Below are positions 1-7,640 of a stretch of DNA of 36,254 bases, piece after piece (positions within the stretch are counted from its first letter, which is position 1; each line of letters opens with the position of its first letter). The stretch comes from Bacteroidota bacterium. GTDB taxonomy: Bacteria; Bacteroidota; Bacteroidia; Bacteroidales; Prolixibacteraceae. Where the stretch lies: assembly GCA_030698405.1 (NCBI GenBank), contig JAUYMU010000084.1, positions 1 through 36,254 on the forward strand, read 5' to 3'. The translations under genes and the position numbers were made by a program. The notes beneath the pieces are model-generated. The model was not told the origin of the DNA. It made no database searches and was given only the letters and a program-made list of their open reading frames with translations.

Positions 1-228
1 GTAATCCACTAAAAAAAGAAAGATCATTATAAACAATTGTATTACAGATATATATGTCAATCTTAGAGGTAGGTAATCGAATTTTGTCACTCTATAAACC
101 CATGTGGATCAAGAAATTTTTCCTCCGAAATGTTAGTAATACTATTAATTTCATATCTTGCACCACTCCTGAAAAGCTTATTTTCGAAGTAAATTCGACA
201 ATTCGTACCGTGTTTAATATCGCTTACT

Positions 229-1401
229 ATGAAGGCCAAAAAGAAAAAGATAAGGTTAGCTAATCAAAATATAGATAACAAAAAATACCTGCATATTTTC
301 AGGCAATCACAAATCGCGACTGAATTGTACGATGCAAATGGAAAATTGGCAGATGCCAATCCCGCCAGCCTTGATTTGTTCGGAGTAGAAAAACCGGATG
401 ACTTAGCAAACTTTAATTTGTTTACCGATCAGAACTTGCCACTTCAGGCAATTACTGATATGAAGGCCGGAATAGCTGGCAAATATGAGTTTGTATTCGA
501 TTTTGATCTGGCAAAAGAAAAAAAACTATTCGAAACATATAAAGAAGGAAAATACAATGTTGAATGTTGTATAAATCCGATTATCGGTGAAAACAAAATA
601 CCAACCGGGTACATCGTTTTTGTAAATAAAATTACGGACCGTAAACATGCTGAAATTCTTCTCGAAGAACAGGTCGAAAAACTGAAGTTACTCAATGTCA
701 GTAAGGATAAATTTTTGTCAATTATTGCCCATGACCTTAGAAACCCGTTTGGGGCAATCATCGGGTTCTCCGATTTAATGCTGAAGAATTTTACTGAAAT
801 TGATGACGACACACTCCACAAAGGACTTAAGACCATTGAAAGTGCAGCAAATCAAGCATATAAATTACTTGAGAACCTTTTGATATGGTCACGAAACCAG
901 ACTGGCATGTACAAATTCACTCCTGAAGTAATCAATATGAAGGATCGAATTGTTCAGGCGCTAAAAGTGGCAGAAGGAAATGCATCCATTAAAGACATCA
1001 AATTAGCATCTGACATCAGCAGAAATTATTTGGTTTATGCCGATCAGGACATGATCGACACCGTCCTGCGAAATCTGATTTCAAACGCAATCAAATATAC
1101 CCGAAAGGGAGGTAAGGTTAAAGTTTCGGTAAAAACAAATACCAATAATGTCGAAATAACAGTTGCTGATAATGGTGTCGGAATTCCAACCAATAAACAA
1201 AGTGAAATTTTCCAAATCGATAAAAGAACAAATACTACCGGTACTGAAAAAGAAGAGGGAACCGGACTTGGACTCATCATCTGCAAAGATTTTCTGGCAA
1301 GAAACGGCGGGCAAATCTGGGTTGAAAGTACCCTGGAAATGGGTAGTAAGTTTACCTTTAGTTTGCCTACTTACGAAAATCCCGATATATTTAAGGATTA
1401 A
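229..1401 (+). CDS. PAS-domain sensor histidine kinase
   Basis: A 390-residue two-component sensor kinase with no signal peptide or membrane segment, so probably cytoplasmic. Residues about 20-140 form a PAS-like domain (IATELYDANGKLADANPAS) ending in a PAC-like ITDRKHAE. A short coiled linker leads to the HisKA H-box IIAHDLRNPFGAIIGF with phospho-acceptor His168. The ATPase domain has N-box NLISNAIKY (Asn286), G1 DNGVGIP (314-320) and G2 GTGLGL (344-349), so all catalytic motifs are intact. The ATG at 229 is the only usable start, because an in-frame stop lies at 190-192. No response regulator is adjacent, so the partner and signal are unknown. Family assignment is firm; the ligand is not visible. 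Confidence 0.92.
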   Translation: MKAKKKKIRLANQNIDNKKYLHIFRQSQIATELYDANGKLADANPASLDLFGVEKPDDLANFNLFTDQNLPLQAITDMKAGIAGKYEFVFDFDLAKEKKLFETYKEGKYNVECCINPIIGENKIPTGYIVFVNKITDRKHAEILLEEQVEKLKLLNVSKDKFLSIIAHDLRNPFGAIIGFSDLMLKNFTEIDDDTLHKGLKTIESAANQAYKLLENLLIWSRNQTGMYKFTPEVINMKDRIVQALKVAEGNASIKDIKLASDISRNYLVYADQDMIDTVLRNLISNAIKYTRKGGKVKVSVKTNTNNVEITVADNGVGIPTNKQSEIFQIDKRTNTTGTEKEEGTGLGLIICKDFLARNGGQIWVESTLEMGSKFTFSLPTYENPDIFKD

Positions 1402-2209
1402 GACATGTATTTGTTTAAAACACGAATGGAAACCTTCCGTTAGGAGAGTTCCCATTCACTTTCAGATAACCCGAAGGTTTTCCTCAGTGCCAGACTACGG
1501 TTATTACAACTGGCTGTTTAATCCGGCCTTTCAGCCTTTTCTCTCAGCCTTGAACCTTCCGACATTGCCTGTTACAGCAAAATTTTCCGGTTGTCAGTTC
1601 GATTGTTTCTTTCGATTCGATCTTCACCGACGAAGCCTCAGGTTAGCCATCTTCATTCGATCTTGCGATCAGCCTGATGATGAAAAGATTCCGATTATCC
1701 GGAGATAATCATTCACTTCGGCCAATTTTCGGAAACCGGGGTTCCTTCCAATCTTTCACCTTCCTGAATCAACTTTTAAATGAACTTTTGACAGTAAACT
1801 TATTGGTTAACGAACCATGAAAGCAAGCTTTCGGTTCTAACTTCAGCTCTTTTTCGAATGCAGATCCTAAGATCCGGATGATTTGGTTTTAAATCCGGTT
1901 AAAAATTCAATTCCATCTCCATTCGTTTTGAGCAGCCTTTTATCGCTCGTCTGATGAAATAAAAATACAACATTCGGAGTATATAAGTCAAGCTTTTTGA
2001 AGCTTTTATACCAACCAGCTATCATTCGATGTTATCAACAATTGTTAATATCATTTCCCAGTTTACAATTACTTTCTCCATTATATTTCAGGATTAACAA
2101 GCATAATATTTTTGGAGATATTAACAAAATTGGCAGTCAAATAAATGGCAATATTCAGCCAGTTTTGCTGCTTTGGCAGATAAAAATTCAATCAATCTTC
2201 AAACTAAAA
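1402..2209. other. Gene-free 808-bp stretch
   Basis: No ORF here has a recognisable protein family. The reading frames present either continue out of the kinase in another frame or run antisense to the tlpA-like gene. Read on the minus strand, 1420-1720 is purine-rich and contains GATCGAA/ATCGAA motifs several times (around 1600-1665), with small hairpin-forming segments such as gattatCCGGAGATAATC near 1692-1709. I could not match it to tRNA, tmRNA, RNase P RNA or rRNA. It may hold an untranslated leader, a structured RNA or simply decayed sequence. Confidence 0.4.
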
Positions 2210-3337
2210 TTAAAAATACCGACCTATCATCGGGTGATCCACAATTATTTTCTTCAACTTCAGCGGATCAATTGTACCTTGCTGGCGATATACAATTTTA
2301 CCTCCCGGCTCAACCAGTATTGTATAGGGAAGCGCTCCTTTCCATGCGGGATCAACGACTTCTATTAACTGGTACATATTGCTTCCGGAAAATATATAGT
2401 TTTTGTTGGACGCTTCCTGTTCTTTTAGAAACGACAGTGCTTTCTCTTTTCGTTCAGGTTTATCGGCGCTGACAGATACAAATTCAAAGTCGCGGCCACG
2501 ATACATCCGGTCGATGGTAATAAAATCCGGAAATTCCATGGTACACGGCCCGCACCAGGTAGCCCAAACGTTTATTAAACGAAGTTTTTGCCCTTTATTC
2601 TGAATGAGTTCTTTGATTCCTTCAGCAGAAATTTCATTTATCGAAACGGGCAACTCAGCCCACTTCTTATACAGTTGTTGGGTATAATCTTTCTTCCACG
2701 ACCATTTCATCGAGCATCCAAAAACCTTTGTGGTTGCCAGATCGGGTTTTTTATTAGCAAGTACTGCATCAATGGCATTTCGCAAAACTTCACCGTTTGC
2801 TGCACCCGGCTTTTCAAACTGGTCGATGTGCCCCTCGTATTGTAACTTGCGTTCCGAATCGAAAACAAAAGTATGCGGTGTTGCAACGGGTCCGTATGCA
2901 AGTGCAGTTTTTTGATCACCGCCATCATACAGGTATGGGAAATTATACTTTTTATCCTTGTACCTGATGATCATTTCTTCGAAGGTATCACCCAAATCAG
3001 AATATCCCAATTCAGACAAACTCACCGCTTGATTGCTGTTGGAAGAAATCATCACCATTTCAACCCCTCTGGATTTATAGTCATTTGTAATGGAAATCAA
3101 TCTGTCTTCATAAGCCTGAGCGGTTGGACAATGATTTGCCCCAAAAACAACAATTATTACTTTCGCCTTAGAGAAGGAATTCAAACTATACATTTTGCCA
3201 TCAGTTCCTTTCAAATTGAAGCTGGGAGCTGTTTGGCCAATCTCAAGAGTTTTAGGCTCTTCATGATTGTTTTGGGCATGCAAACAAACCGATGAACAAA
3301 ATAAAAATACAATCAGAACCATGCGATTAATTTCCAT
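2210..3337 (-). CDS. Secreted two-domain peroxiredoxin-like/TlpA-like thioredoxin
   Basis: A 375-residue exported protein with two tandem thioredoxin folds. The N-terminus has a hydrophobic signal peptide (MVLIVFLFCSSVCLHA, likely cleaved near residue 21). Domain 1 (about 30-195) is AhpC/PRX-like, with GANHCPTAQAYEDRL carrying a single cysteine (Cys70) rather than a CxxC pair. Domain 2 (about 230-375) is TlpA/ResA-like, with the classical redox site WATWCGPC (CGPC at 262-265) and the conserved cis-Pro region near ALPYT. The likely role is thiol-disulfide exchange or peroxide handling in the periplasm; the substrate is unknown. It starts 29 bp downstream of the helicase gene on the same strand, so co-transcription is possible. 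An alternative start is Met6, at the signal peptide core. Confidence 0.85.
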   Translation of the reverse strand: MEINRMVLIVFLFCSSVCLHAQNNHEEPKTLEIGQTAPSFNLKGTDGKMYSLNSFSKAKVIIVVFGANHCPTAQAYEDRLISITNDYKSRGVEMVMISSNSNQAVSLSELGYSDLGDTFEEMIIRYKDKKYNFPYLYDGGDQKTALAYGPVATPHTFVFDSERKLQYEGHIDQFEKPGAANGEVLRNAIDAVLANKKPDLATTKVFGCSMKWSWKKDYTQQLYKKWAELPVSINEISAEGIKELIQNKGQKLRLINVWATWCGPCTMEFPDFITIDRMYRGRDFEFVSVSADKPERKEKALSFLKEQEASNKNYIFSGSNMYQLIEVVDPAWKGALPYTILVEPGGKIVYRQQGTIDPLKLKKIIVDHPMIGRYF

Positions 3338-3366
3338 AATATTCGATTTAAAGTGATGAATATAGC

Positions 3367-4605
3367 TTATGCCGGATTTGAATTTCTTCTGTCAGGTTTC
3401 TTTCCTGATGAATAATTCCTTTTTCCCTGCGGACGGCCACCTTTGCGCGGAGGACGAACTTTATAGACAGGACCTTCACCCAATTCTGACGGAACCGGAA
3501 TCTTCAGGACTTCCATTTCAATAAGCTTTTCAATCCGGTCAAATTTTTCCATGTCCATTTCATTGATCAGACTGATGGCAATACCGGTTTTGTCGGCGCG
3601 GGCGGTTCTCCCAACACGATGAACATAATCTTCAGCCGATCCTGGCACATCAAAATTAATGATGAGATTGATGTCCTTTATATCAATTCCGCGACTTAAA
3701 ACATCGGTAGCAACCAACACACGGGTACGTTTCGACCGGAAACGCATCACTACATCTTCCCGCTCCTTCTGTTCCAGATCTGACGAAATTCCTTCAACAA
3801 CATTTCCGGCACGTTTCAGGTTTTTCACAATTTCATTCACCTTTCGCTTGGTTGAACTAAATACCAGGATACTGTCCAAATCAGGTTTGTTCGAGATCAA
3901 ACTGTTGATAACAGCAATTTTCTGGTTTTCGTGAACAACATACGCCGCCTGCAAAACGCCTTCAGCAGGTTTGGAAATGGAAGTACTGAATTCTACCGGA
4001 TTCCTTAATATTTTTGAAGCAAGTTCCCTGATCTTTTGCGGCATTGTTGCCGAAAACATCAATGTTTGCCTGTCTTCAGGAACATAACTGAGAATGCGCA
4101 TGATATCGTCATAAAAACCAATATCGAGCATACGATCGGCTTCATCGAGCACTACATGTTTGATCTTATCAAATCGAACATAACCAAGATTCAGGTGCGA
4201 AATCAATTTCCCCGGAGTAGCAACTATGATGTTGGTGCCTTTTGTAAGCGCTTTGCATTCAGCATCCCAGTCAGCGCCATCGCGCCCACCATAAACGGTA
4301 ATTGAATTGATGTTCAGGAAGTATGAAAACCCCTGTATTTGCTGGTTAATCTGGATGGCAAGTTCGCGGGTTGGAACAATGATGAGCGTGCTCAAATTAT
4401 GATTGTCTTCCACTGCCAGATGATCCAGAATTGGCAAAACAAACGCAGCTGTTTTACCTGTGCCGGTTTGTGCGCACGCCAGAATATCGTCGCCTTTTAA
4501 TATCGAAGGAATTGTAAGCTCTTGTATATCTGAAGCTTTTTCGTAACCCATGTACGAAATTGCTTCCAGAATTTTATCGTTCAACCCAAATTCATCAAAT
4601 GTCAT
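3367..4605 (-). CDS. DEAD-box ATP-dependent RNA helicase (RhlE-like)
   Basis: A 412-residue DEAD-box helicase acting on structured RNA in the cytoplasm. All motifs are visible: Q-motif region ASDIQELTIP, Walker A AQTGTGKT (45-52), PTRELA, the DEAD box (154-157), SAT (185-187) and motif VI HRVGRTAR (329-336). The C-terminal tail from about residue 370 is basic and rich in Arg, Gly and Lys (PPRKGGRPQGKRN), as expected for an RNA-binding extension. The length and short tail fit the RhlE/DbpA-like group common in Bacteroidota; I cannot assign the exact paralogue. It is divergent from yebC, and a TACTTTTG box (minus strand, 4656-4649) lies about 45 bp upstream of the start. Confidence 0.93.
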   Translation of the reverse strand: MTFDEFGLNDKILEAISYMGYEKASDIQELTIPSILKGDDILACAQTGTGKTAAFVLPILDHLAVEDNHNLSTLIIVPTRELAIQINQQIQGFSYFLNINSITVYGGRDGADWDAECKALTKGTNIIVATPGKLISHLNLGYVRFDKIKHVVLDEADRMLDIGFYDDIMRILSYVPEDRQTLMFSATMPQKIRELASKILRNPVEFSTSISKPAEGVLQAAYVVHENQKIAVINSLISNKPDLDSILVFSSTKRKVNEIVKNLKRAGNVVEGISSDLEQKEREDVVMRFRSKRTRVLVATDVLSRGIDIKDINLIINFDVPGSAEDYVHRVGRTARADKTGIAISLINEMDMEKFDRIEKLIEMEVLKIPVPSELGEGPVYKVRPPRKGGRPQGKRNYSSGKKPDRRNSNPA

Positions 4606-4648
4606 ATTGTCTATTTGTATTAATTCAACCTATTTTGCAACAGAAGCG

Positions 4649-4656
4649 CAAAAGTA
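4649..4656 (-). promoter_or_regulatory. Candidate -7 box of the helicase gene
   Basis: On the minus strand these bases read TACTTTTG, a full match to the Bacteroidota -7 consensus TAnnTTTG, 44 bp upstream of the helicase start. I saw no clear -33 TTTG at the usual spacing. The box lies in the shared upstream region of the divergent helicase and yebC genes. Confidence 0.5.
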
Positions 4657-4712
4657 CAAAAACTTTGGCAACAATATTTCAGGTATTATTACGCTAAAAA
4701 CAATTCAATTTG

Positions 4713-4720
4713 TATTTTTG
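4713..4720 (+). promoter_or_regulatory. Candidate -7 box of yebC
   Basis: TATTTTTG matches the Bacteroidota -7 consensus TAnnTTTG. It lies 51 bp upstream of the yebC ATG and faces away from the helicase promoter box 60 bp to the left. The AT-rich context makes a chance match possible. Confidence 0.45.
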
Positions 4721-4770
4721 TGCCTCTTTAAAAATAAGATAAACAAAACTATCACTTAAAATATTCTGAT

Positions 4771-5481
4771 ATGGGAAGAGCGTTCGAATACCGAAGAGCA
4801 ACCAAAGAGAAACGTTGGGATAAGATGTCGCGTACATTTCCCAAATTAGGAAAAGCCATTACTGTTGCTGCCCGTGAAGGGGTGCCGGATCCGGATATGA
4901 ATTCAAAACTTCGCACCGCGATACAAAATGCGAAGGCACAAAATATGCCGAAAGACAACATTGATGCAGCCATTAAACGTGCATCAGGTAAGGATGCCGA
5001 AAATTTTGTGGAAATAAATTATGAAGGTAAAGGCCCTCATGGAGTGTTGATTTTTATTGAATGTGCAACCGACAATCCAACCCGGACTGTCGCAAATGTA
5101 AAAATGTATTTCAACAAAGCCGGGGGTGCATTGGTGCCGACTGGTTCACTCGAATTCATGTTTTCGCGCAAAGCAGTTTTTGAATTTCAGAAAAAAGACG
5201 GAATGAGCATCGAAGATCTTGAACTGGAATTAATTGACGCCGGACTGGAGGAAATTGAAGAAAACGAAGGAATCATATATGCTTCAGGGGATTACACCAA
5301 CTTTGGAACTTTAATGCAAGCACTCGAATCGTTAAAAATTGAAATTACCAAAGCCAATTTACAGAGAATCCCCAACACTCCGGTTGAATTTACCGAAGAA
5401 CAATTGGTTGACATCGAAAAAATGATCGACAAAATTGAAGATGACGATGACATTCAATCCGTTTTCACAAATATTGCCTAA
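4771..5481 (+). CDS. yebC: YebC/PmpR (TACO1) family regulator
   Basis: A 236-residue protein with the full-length YebC/PmpR family layout. The N-terminal helical domain has the typical basic start ([19 protein letters not shown]) and the family pattern [19 protein letters not shown] with [11 protein letters not shown]. The middle region has [19 protein letters not shown] and FNKAGGAL. The acidic C-terminus ends in [12 protein letters not shown]. The family has been described as a DNA-binding transcriptional regulator and, in other members, as a factor that relieves ribosome stalling; the sequence does not decide between these. It is followed after 12 bp by the DUF6155-like gene, so the two are probably one transcript. 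Confidence 0.94.
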   Translation: MGRAFEYRRATKEKRWDKMSRTFPKLGKAITVAAREGVPDPDMNSKLRTAIQNAKAQNMPKDNIDAAIKRASGKDAENFVEINYEGKGPHGVLIFIECATDNPTRTVANVKMYFNKAGGALVPTGSLEFMFSRKAVFEFQKKDGMSIEDLELELIDAGLEEIEENEGIIYASGDYTNFGTLMQALESLKIEITKANLQRIPNTPVEFTEEQLVDIEKMIDKIEDDDDIQSVFTNIA

Positions 5482-5493
5482 AAAAAAGCGCTG

Positions 5494-6009
5494 ATGAGCA
5501 AACGTGAACTCAGAAAATATTTGAAAGACTTAACCAAAGAACAACTGGAAGATCAAATTATTGACTTGTACAGCCGGTTCGGAAACGTTAAGGAATATTA
5601 TGATTTCGCGTTCAATCCCAATGAGAGCAAACTTACTGAACAATGTCGCTTTCAGATTAGCAAAGAATACTATCCCATTGGCAGCCGAAAAGCAAAAATG
5701 CGCCGATCGGTTGCCCAAAAATGGATTAAAAAACTTATTTCGCTTGATGCTGATGCTTCGTTGCTGGCCGATGTGATGTTTTTCAATATAGAAATAGCTC
5801 AATCATTTGCAGGCGAACACATTATTCGCCAGGAAACATTTTTTACGAGCATGTATAAATCGTTTGATGAAGCGCTGAGGTTTGTTTCCGAAAAAGGTAT
5901 TTTAACTGAATTCAGAGGGCGGATAGAAAAAATTGCCGGAGATGCCTGGGATCAAAAATGGCCAAACCGAAATGCCTTTGAAGACATCGCAGATATGTAT
6001 CTTCAGTAA
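5494..6009 (+). CDS. DUF6155-like protein of unknown function
   Basis: A 171-residue cytoplasmic protein that resembles the DUF6155 family, a short Bacteroidota group without known function. It opens with a charged helical segment (MSKRELRKYLKDLTKEQLED), followed by FNPNESKLTEQCRFQISKEYYP and a basic stretch (GSRKAKMRRSVAQKWIKKL) that could bind nucleic acid. There are no signal peptide, membrane segments or catalytic motif. It begins 12 bp after yebC. Its last 7 bases overlap the 3' end of the convergent secreted protein gene. The family call is from memory of sequence style and is moderately sure. Confidence 0.7.
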   Translation: MSKRELRKYLKDLTKEQLEDQIIDLYSRFGNVKEYYDFAFNPNESKLTEQCRFQISKEYYPIGSRKAKMRRSVAQKWIKKLISLDADASLLADVMFFNIEIAQSFAGEHIIRQETFFTSMYKSFDEALRFVSEKGILTEFRGRIEKIAGDAWDQKWPNRNAFEDIADMYLQ

Positions 6010-6653
6010 TCTGATTCCAAAACCTTAATCATTTCAACAATACTTTCCTGATTTTCATATTTCACATCATTCTTTTTCAGGTAGGCCTTGCATAAATTCT
6101 CTTTTTCACCAAATAATTTCGACAACTGCCGAATACTTAAAAACTTGTTCTCTTTTCCATCCTTTTTCAGCCAATAATCTATGAATGGTCTGGTTTCATA
6201 TCCTTCAGGTAATTTCAGTTCGTAAACCTGACCGCCTGAAAAATACGATGAATAAGTAGTAGTAGCTGATGTTTGGGAAGTACCTCCATAGGCCGCAGGT
6301 TTTCCCGGATCTTTCACATTGCATTTGTGCTCGGCATACAAAGCATATTTTGATTGGTAAACAAGTTCTACAAATTTTTTATTTAGCGGAAAGAATTTTC
6401 TGCCTTGAATGTAAACGGTATCCACCAGTTCCAATTGACCAAGCGCCAGTTTTGTGCCTTTATTTTCAAAAATCATTTCTTCTGTCAACGAATTATAATT
6501 TAGCAAGACCTCATTTTTTACGCCTGCTTTCATTAATACAACCCCCTGGGTAAATTCAGGGAAAAGGTAATGCGACAATTCCACAACTTTTATCTGAGAA
6601 TAGCCTGACACAGCAAAAACACTCATAATCAGCAAGTAAAAAATTCGTTTCAT
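6003..6653 (-). CDS. Secreted hypothetical protein
   Basis: A 216-residue protein that I do not recognise. A clear signal peptide is present (MKRIFYLLIMSVFAVSGYSQ, cleavage likely after YSQ). The mature part begins with IKVVELSHYLFPEFTQGVVL and contains a Ser/Thr/Tyr-rich loop (GGTSQTSATTTYSSYFSGG, about 134-152). Its C-terminal half is rich in lysine and glutamate. The opening segment, with KAGVKNEVLLNYNSLTEEM, resembles secreted Bacteroidota proteins annotated only as hypothetical. It is probably periplasmic or outer-membrane associated. It converges on the DUF6155-like gene with a 7-base overlap. Confidence 0.72.
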   Translation of the reverse strand: MKRIFYLLIMSVFAVSGYSQIKVVELSHYLFPEFTQGVVLMKAGVKNEVLLNYNSLTEEMIFENKGTKLALGQLELVDTVYIQGRKFFPLNKKFVELVYQSKYALYAEHKCNVKDPGKPAAYGGTSQTSATTTYSSYFSGGQVYELKLPEGYETRPFIDYWLKKDGKENKFLSIRQLSKLFGEKENLCKAYLKKNDVKYENQESIVEMIKVLESDY

Positions 6654-6769
6654 GGCAAAAGTCCTTTGTTTAATGATGATTTAAGAATCCGGAAAATTAT
6701 ATAAAATTCAAAGTTATAATTAGTTTGAAATTATTCCTGAATTTAATGAGGAGGTTTTAAGATTTTTTT

Positions 6770-6777
6770 TAGTTTTG
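6770..6777 (+). promoter_or_regulatory. Candidate -7 box of tRNA-Leu
   Basis: TAGTTTTG matches TAnnTTTG and lies 17 bp upstream of the first tRNA base, a suitable position for a tRNA promoter. A -33 TTTG at standard spacing was not obvious. Confidence 0.55.
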
Positions 6778-6794
6778 CACACACAAAATTTAAT

Positions 6795-6878
6795 GCCCAG
6801 ATGGTGAAATTGGTAGACACGCCAGCTTGAGGGGCTGGTGCCGGTTACGGTGTGCAAGTTCGAGTCTTGTTCTGGGCA
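6795..6878 (+). tRNA. tRNA-Leu (anticodon GAG)
   Basis: An 84-base class II tRNA with a long variable arm. The acceptor stem is GCCCAGA paired with TCTGGGC, followed by discriminator A. The D-arm contains the expected GGTAGACAC. The anticodon stem CCAGC/GCTGG encloses the loop TTGAGGG, giving anticodon GAG, which reads the leucine codons CUC and CUU. The T-arm carries TTCGAGT. CCA is not encoded. The long variable arm between the anticodon and T stems is typical of leucine tRNA. Confidence 0.96.
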
Positions 6879-6883
6879 CTTAA

Positions 6884-6909
6884 GGGAGTTAGCAATAGCT
6901 CTCTTTTTT
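6884..6909 (+). terminator. Rho-independent terminator of tRNA-Leu
   Basis: GGGAGTTA and TAGCTCTC form an 8-bp stem (two G-T pairs) around a GCAA loop, followed by six T residues. It begins 6 bases after the tRNA. The group II intron remnant abuts the T-run. Confidence 0.8.
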
Positions 6910-6910
6910 A

Positions 6911-7572
6911 GTATGAGTTCTTCCTTGTGGAGAACAAGATAAGCCAGAAGTGATTCTACTTCCATCTTGTCCACTCCTCCGCTCCCTTTATTGCTTTTCA
7001 CCCGGTTATAGGCTTGGTTCAAATTGGTCGGAGATAGGATTTGCTCCAGCATTCCATTACTCGGTTGGTTGGCATTAGTGATGTTTTTTTTAGTTATCCT
7101 TATGTAGGTCTGCCCTCCTGCATACCCTTCGAGTTCCGCTCTATTTCTTTGCAGCCAGGTTTCTTCCGCTACTATGGCCTCGGACTTCGGCGTGAGCTCA
7201 GTCGAACGCTGACTTCTCACAACAAATCTTTTTTAACCGTGCTTCATACTTCGTTTCTGCACGTCTGTGATCCCGCAGCTGCGGGACCGTGGTAAGACAA
7301 ATAACCTTCATTCCATGTACCCGCATCATTTACACTCCGGTTTCCGTGTAGTTTTAGTACTTCGTTTTGTGATGCAAACTCATTCAACCGGATATGCCTG
7401 ATAATGTTTCCCGCCTTGCGGGACAAGCTGTGTTCCTCGGGTCAGAACTTTGCCGCCAGCTTCCTTCAGATTCCACCTTGCGGTGGACATCCTTGCTCTT
7501 GGCTAATGGTTGGCAACAACATACCCCCATAACGGACTTCCACCGTCAAGTTATTCGCCATGCACGGCGCAC
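6911..7572 (-). mobile_element. Group II intron 5' remnant
   Basis: On the minus strand the element begins at 7572 with GTGCGCCGTGCATGGCGAAT, a group II intron 5' end. It is followed by domain I-like sequence (TTGACGGTGGAAGTCCGTTA) and several small stems, then by the start of the intron-encoded reverse transcriptase. Only about 660 bp remain where intact bacterial introns are usually about 2 kb or more. The rest of the reverse transcriptase and domains V and VI are absent. The 5' end lies 3 bases past the T-run of a strong terminator, the habit of class C bacterial introns. The 3' break falls next to the tRNA-Leu terminator. It should be incapable of splicing or moving by itself. Confidence 0.8.
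6912..7220 (-). pseudogene. ltrA: Truncated group II intron reverse transcriptase/maturase
   Basis: This is the N-terminal fragment of an intron-encoded protein. The recognisable part is MLEQILSPTNLNQAYNRVKS followed by NKGSGGVDKMEVESLLAYL, the usual start of the RT domain in LtrA-like maturases, preceded by a variable leader (RSQRSTELTPKSEAIVAEE). Similarity stops after HKEELI at about 6912. The open frame then runs on antisense through the tRNA-Leu terminator and tRNA to 6720, giving a meaningless tail. The RT palm with its catalytic YADD, the X domain and any endonuclease domain are missing, so no activity is expected. Confidence 0.8.
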
Positions 7573-7575
7573 ATT

Positions 7576-7617
7576 AAAAAAAGCCGGACATTTTCAATAA
7601 CTGAAAATGTCCGGCTT
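7576..7617 (-). terminator. Rho-independent terminator of the kdgK-kdgA-dctPQM operon
   Basis: Two perfect 16-base arms (7581-7596 and 7602-7617; AAGCCGGACATTTTCA and its complement) enclose a 5-base loop. On the minus strand they are followed by a run of seven T (7582-7576). It begins 23 bp after the dctM stop codon and is the landing site of the group II intron. Confidence 0.9.
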
Positions 7618-7640
7618 AGTATTTATTTTAACAAACTTTA

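Noticed and set aside
54-263. 69-codon ORF upstream of the PAS kinase
   Set aside because: No recognisable family, and it overlaps the kinase start by 35 bases in another frame. Its sequence looks like AT-rich leader translation.
1163-1708. 181-codon ORF overlapping the end of the kinase
   Set aside because: Its first half is the kinase ATPase domain in another frame and the rest is low-similarity sequence; no domain was visible.
6720-6911. Extension of the maturase frame antisense to tRNA-Leu
   Set aside because: It reads the tRNA terminator and the tRNA complement; it is an accidental open frame after the truncation.
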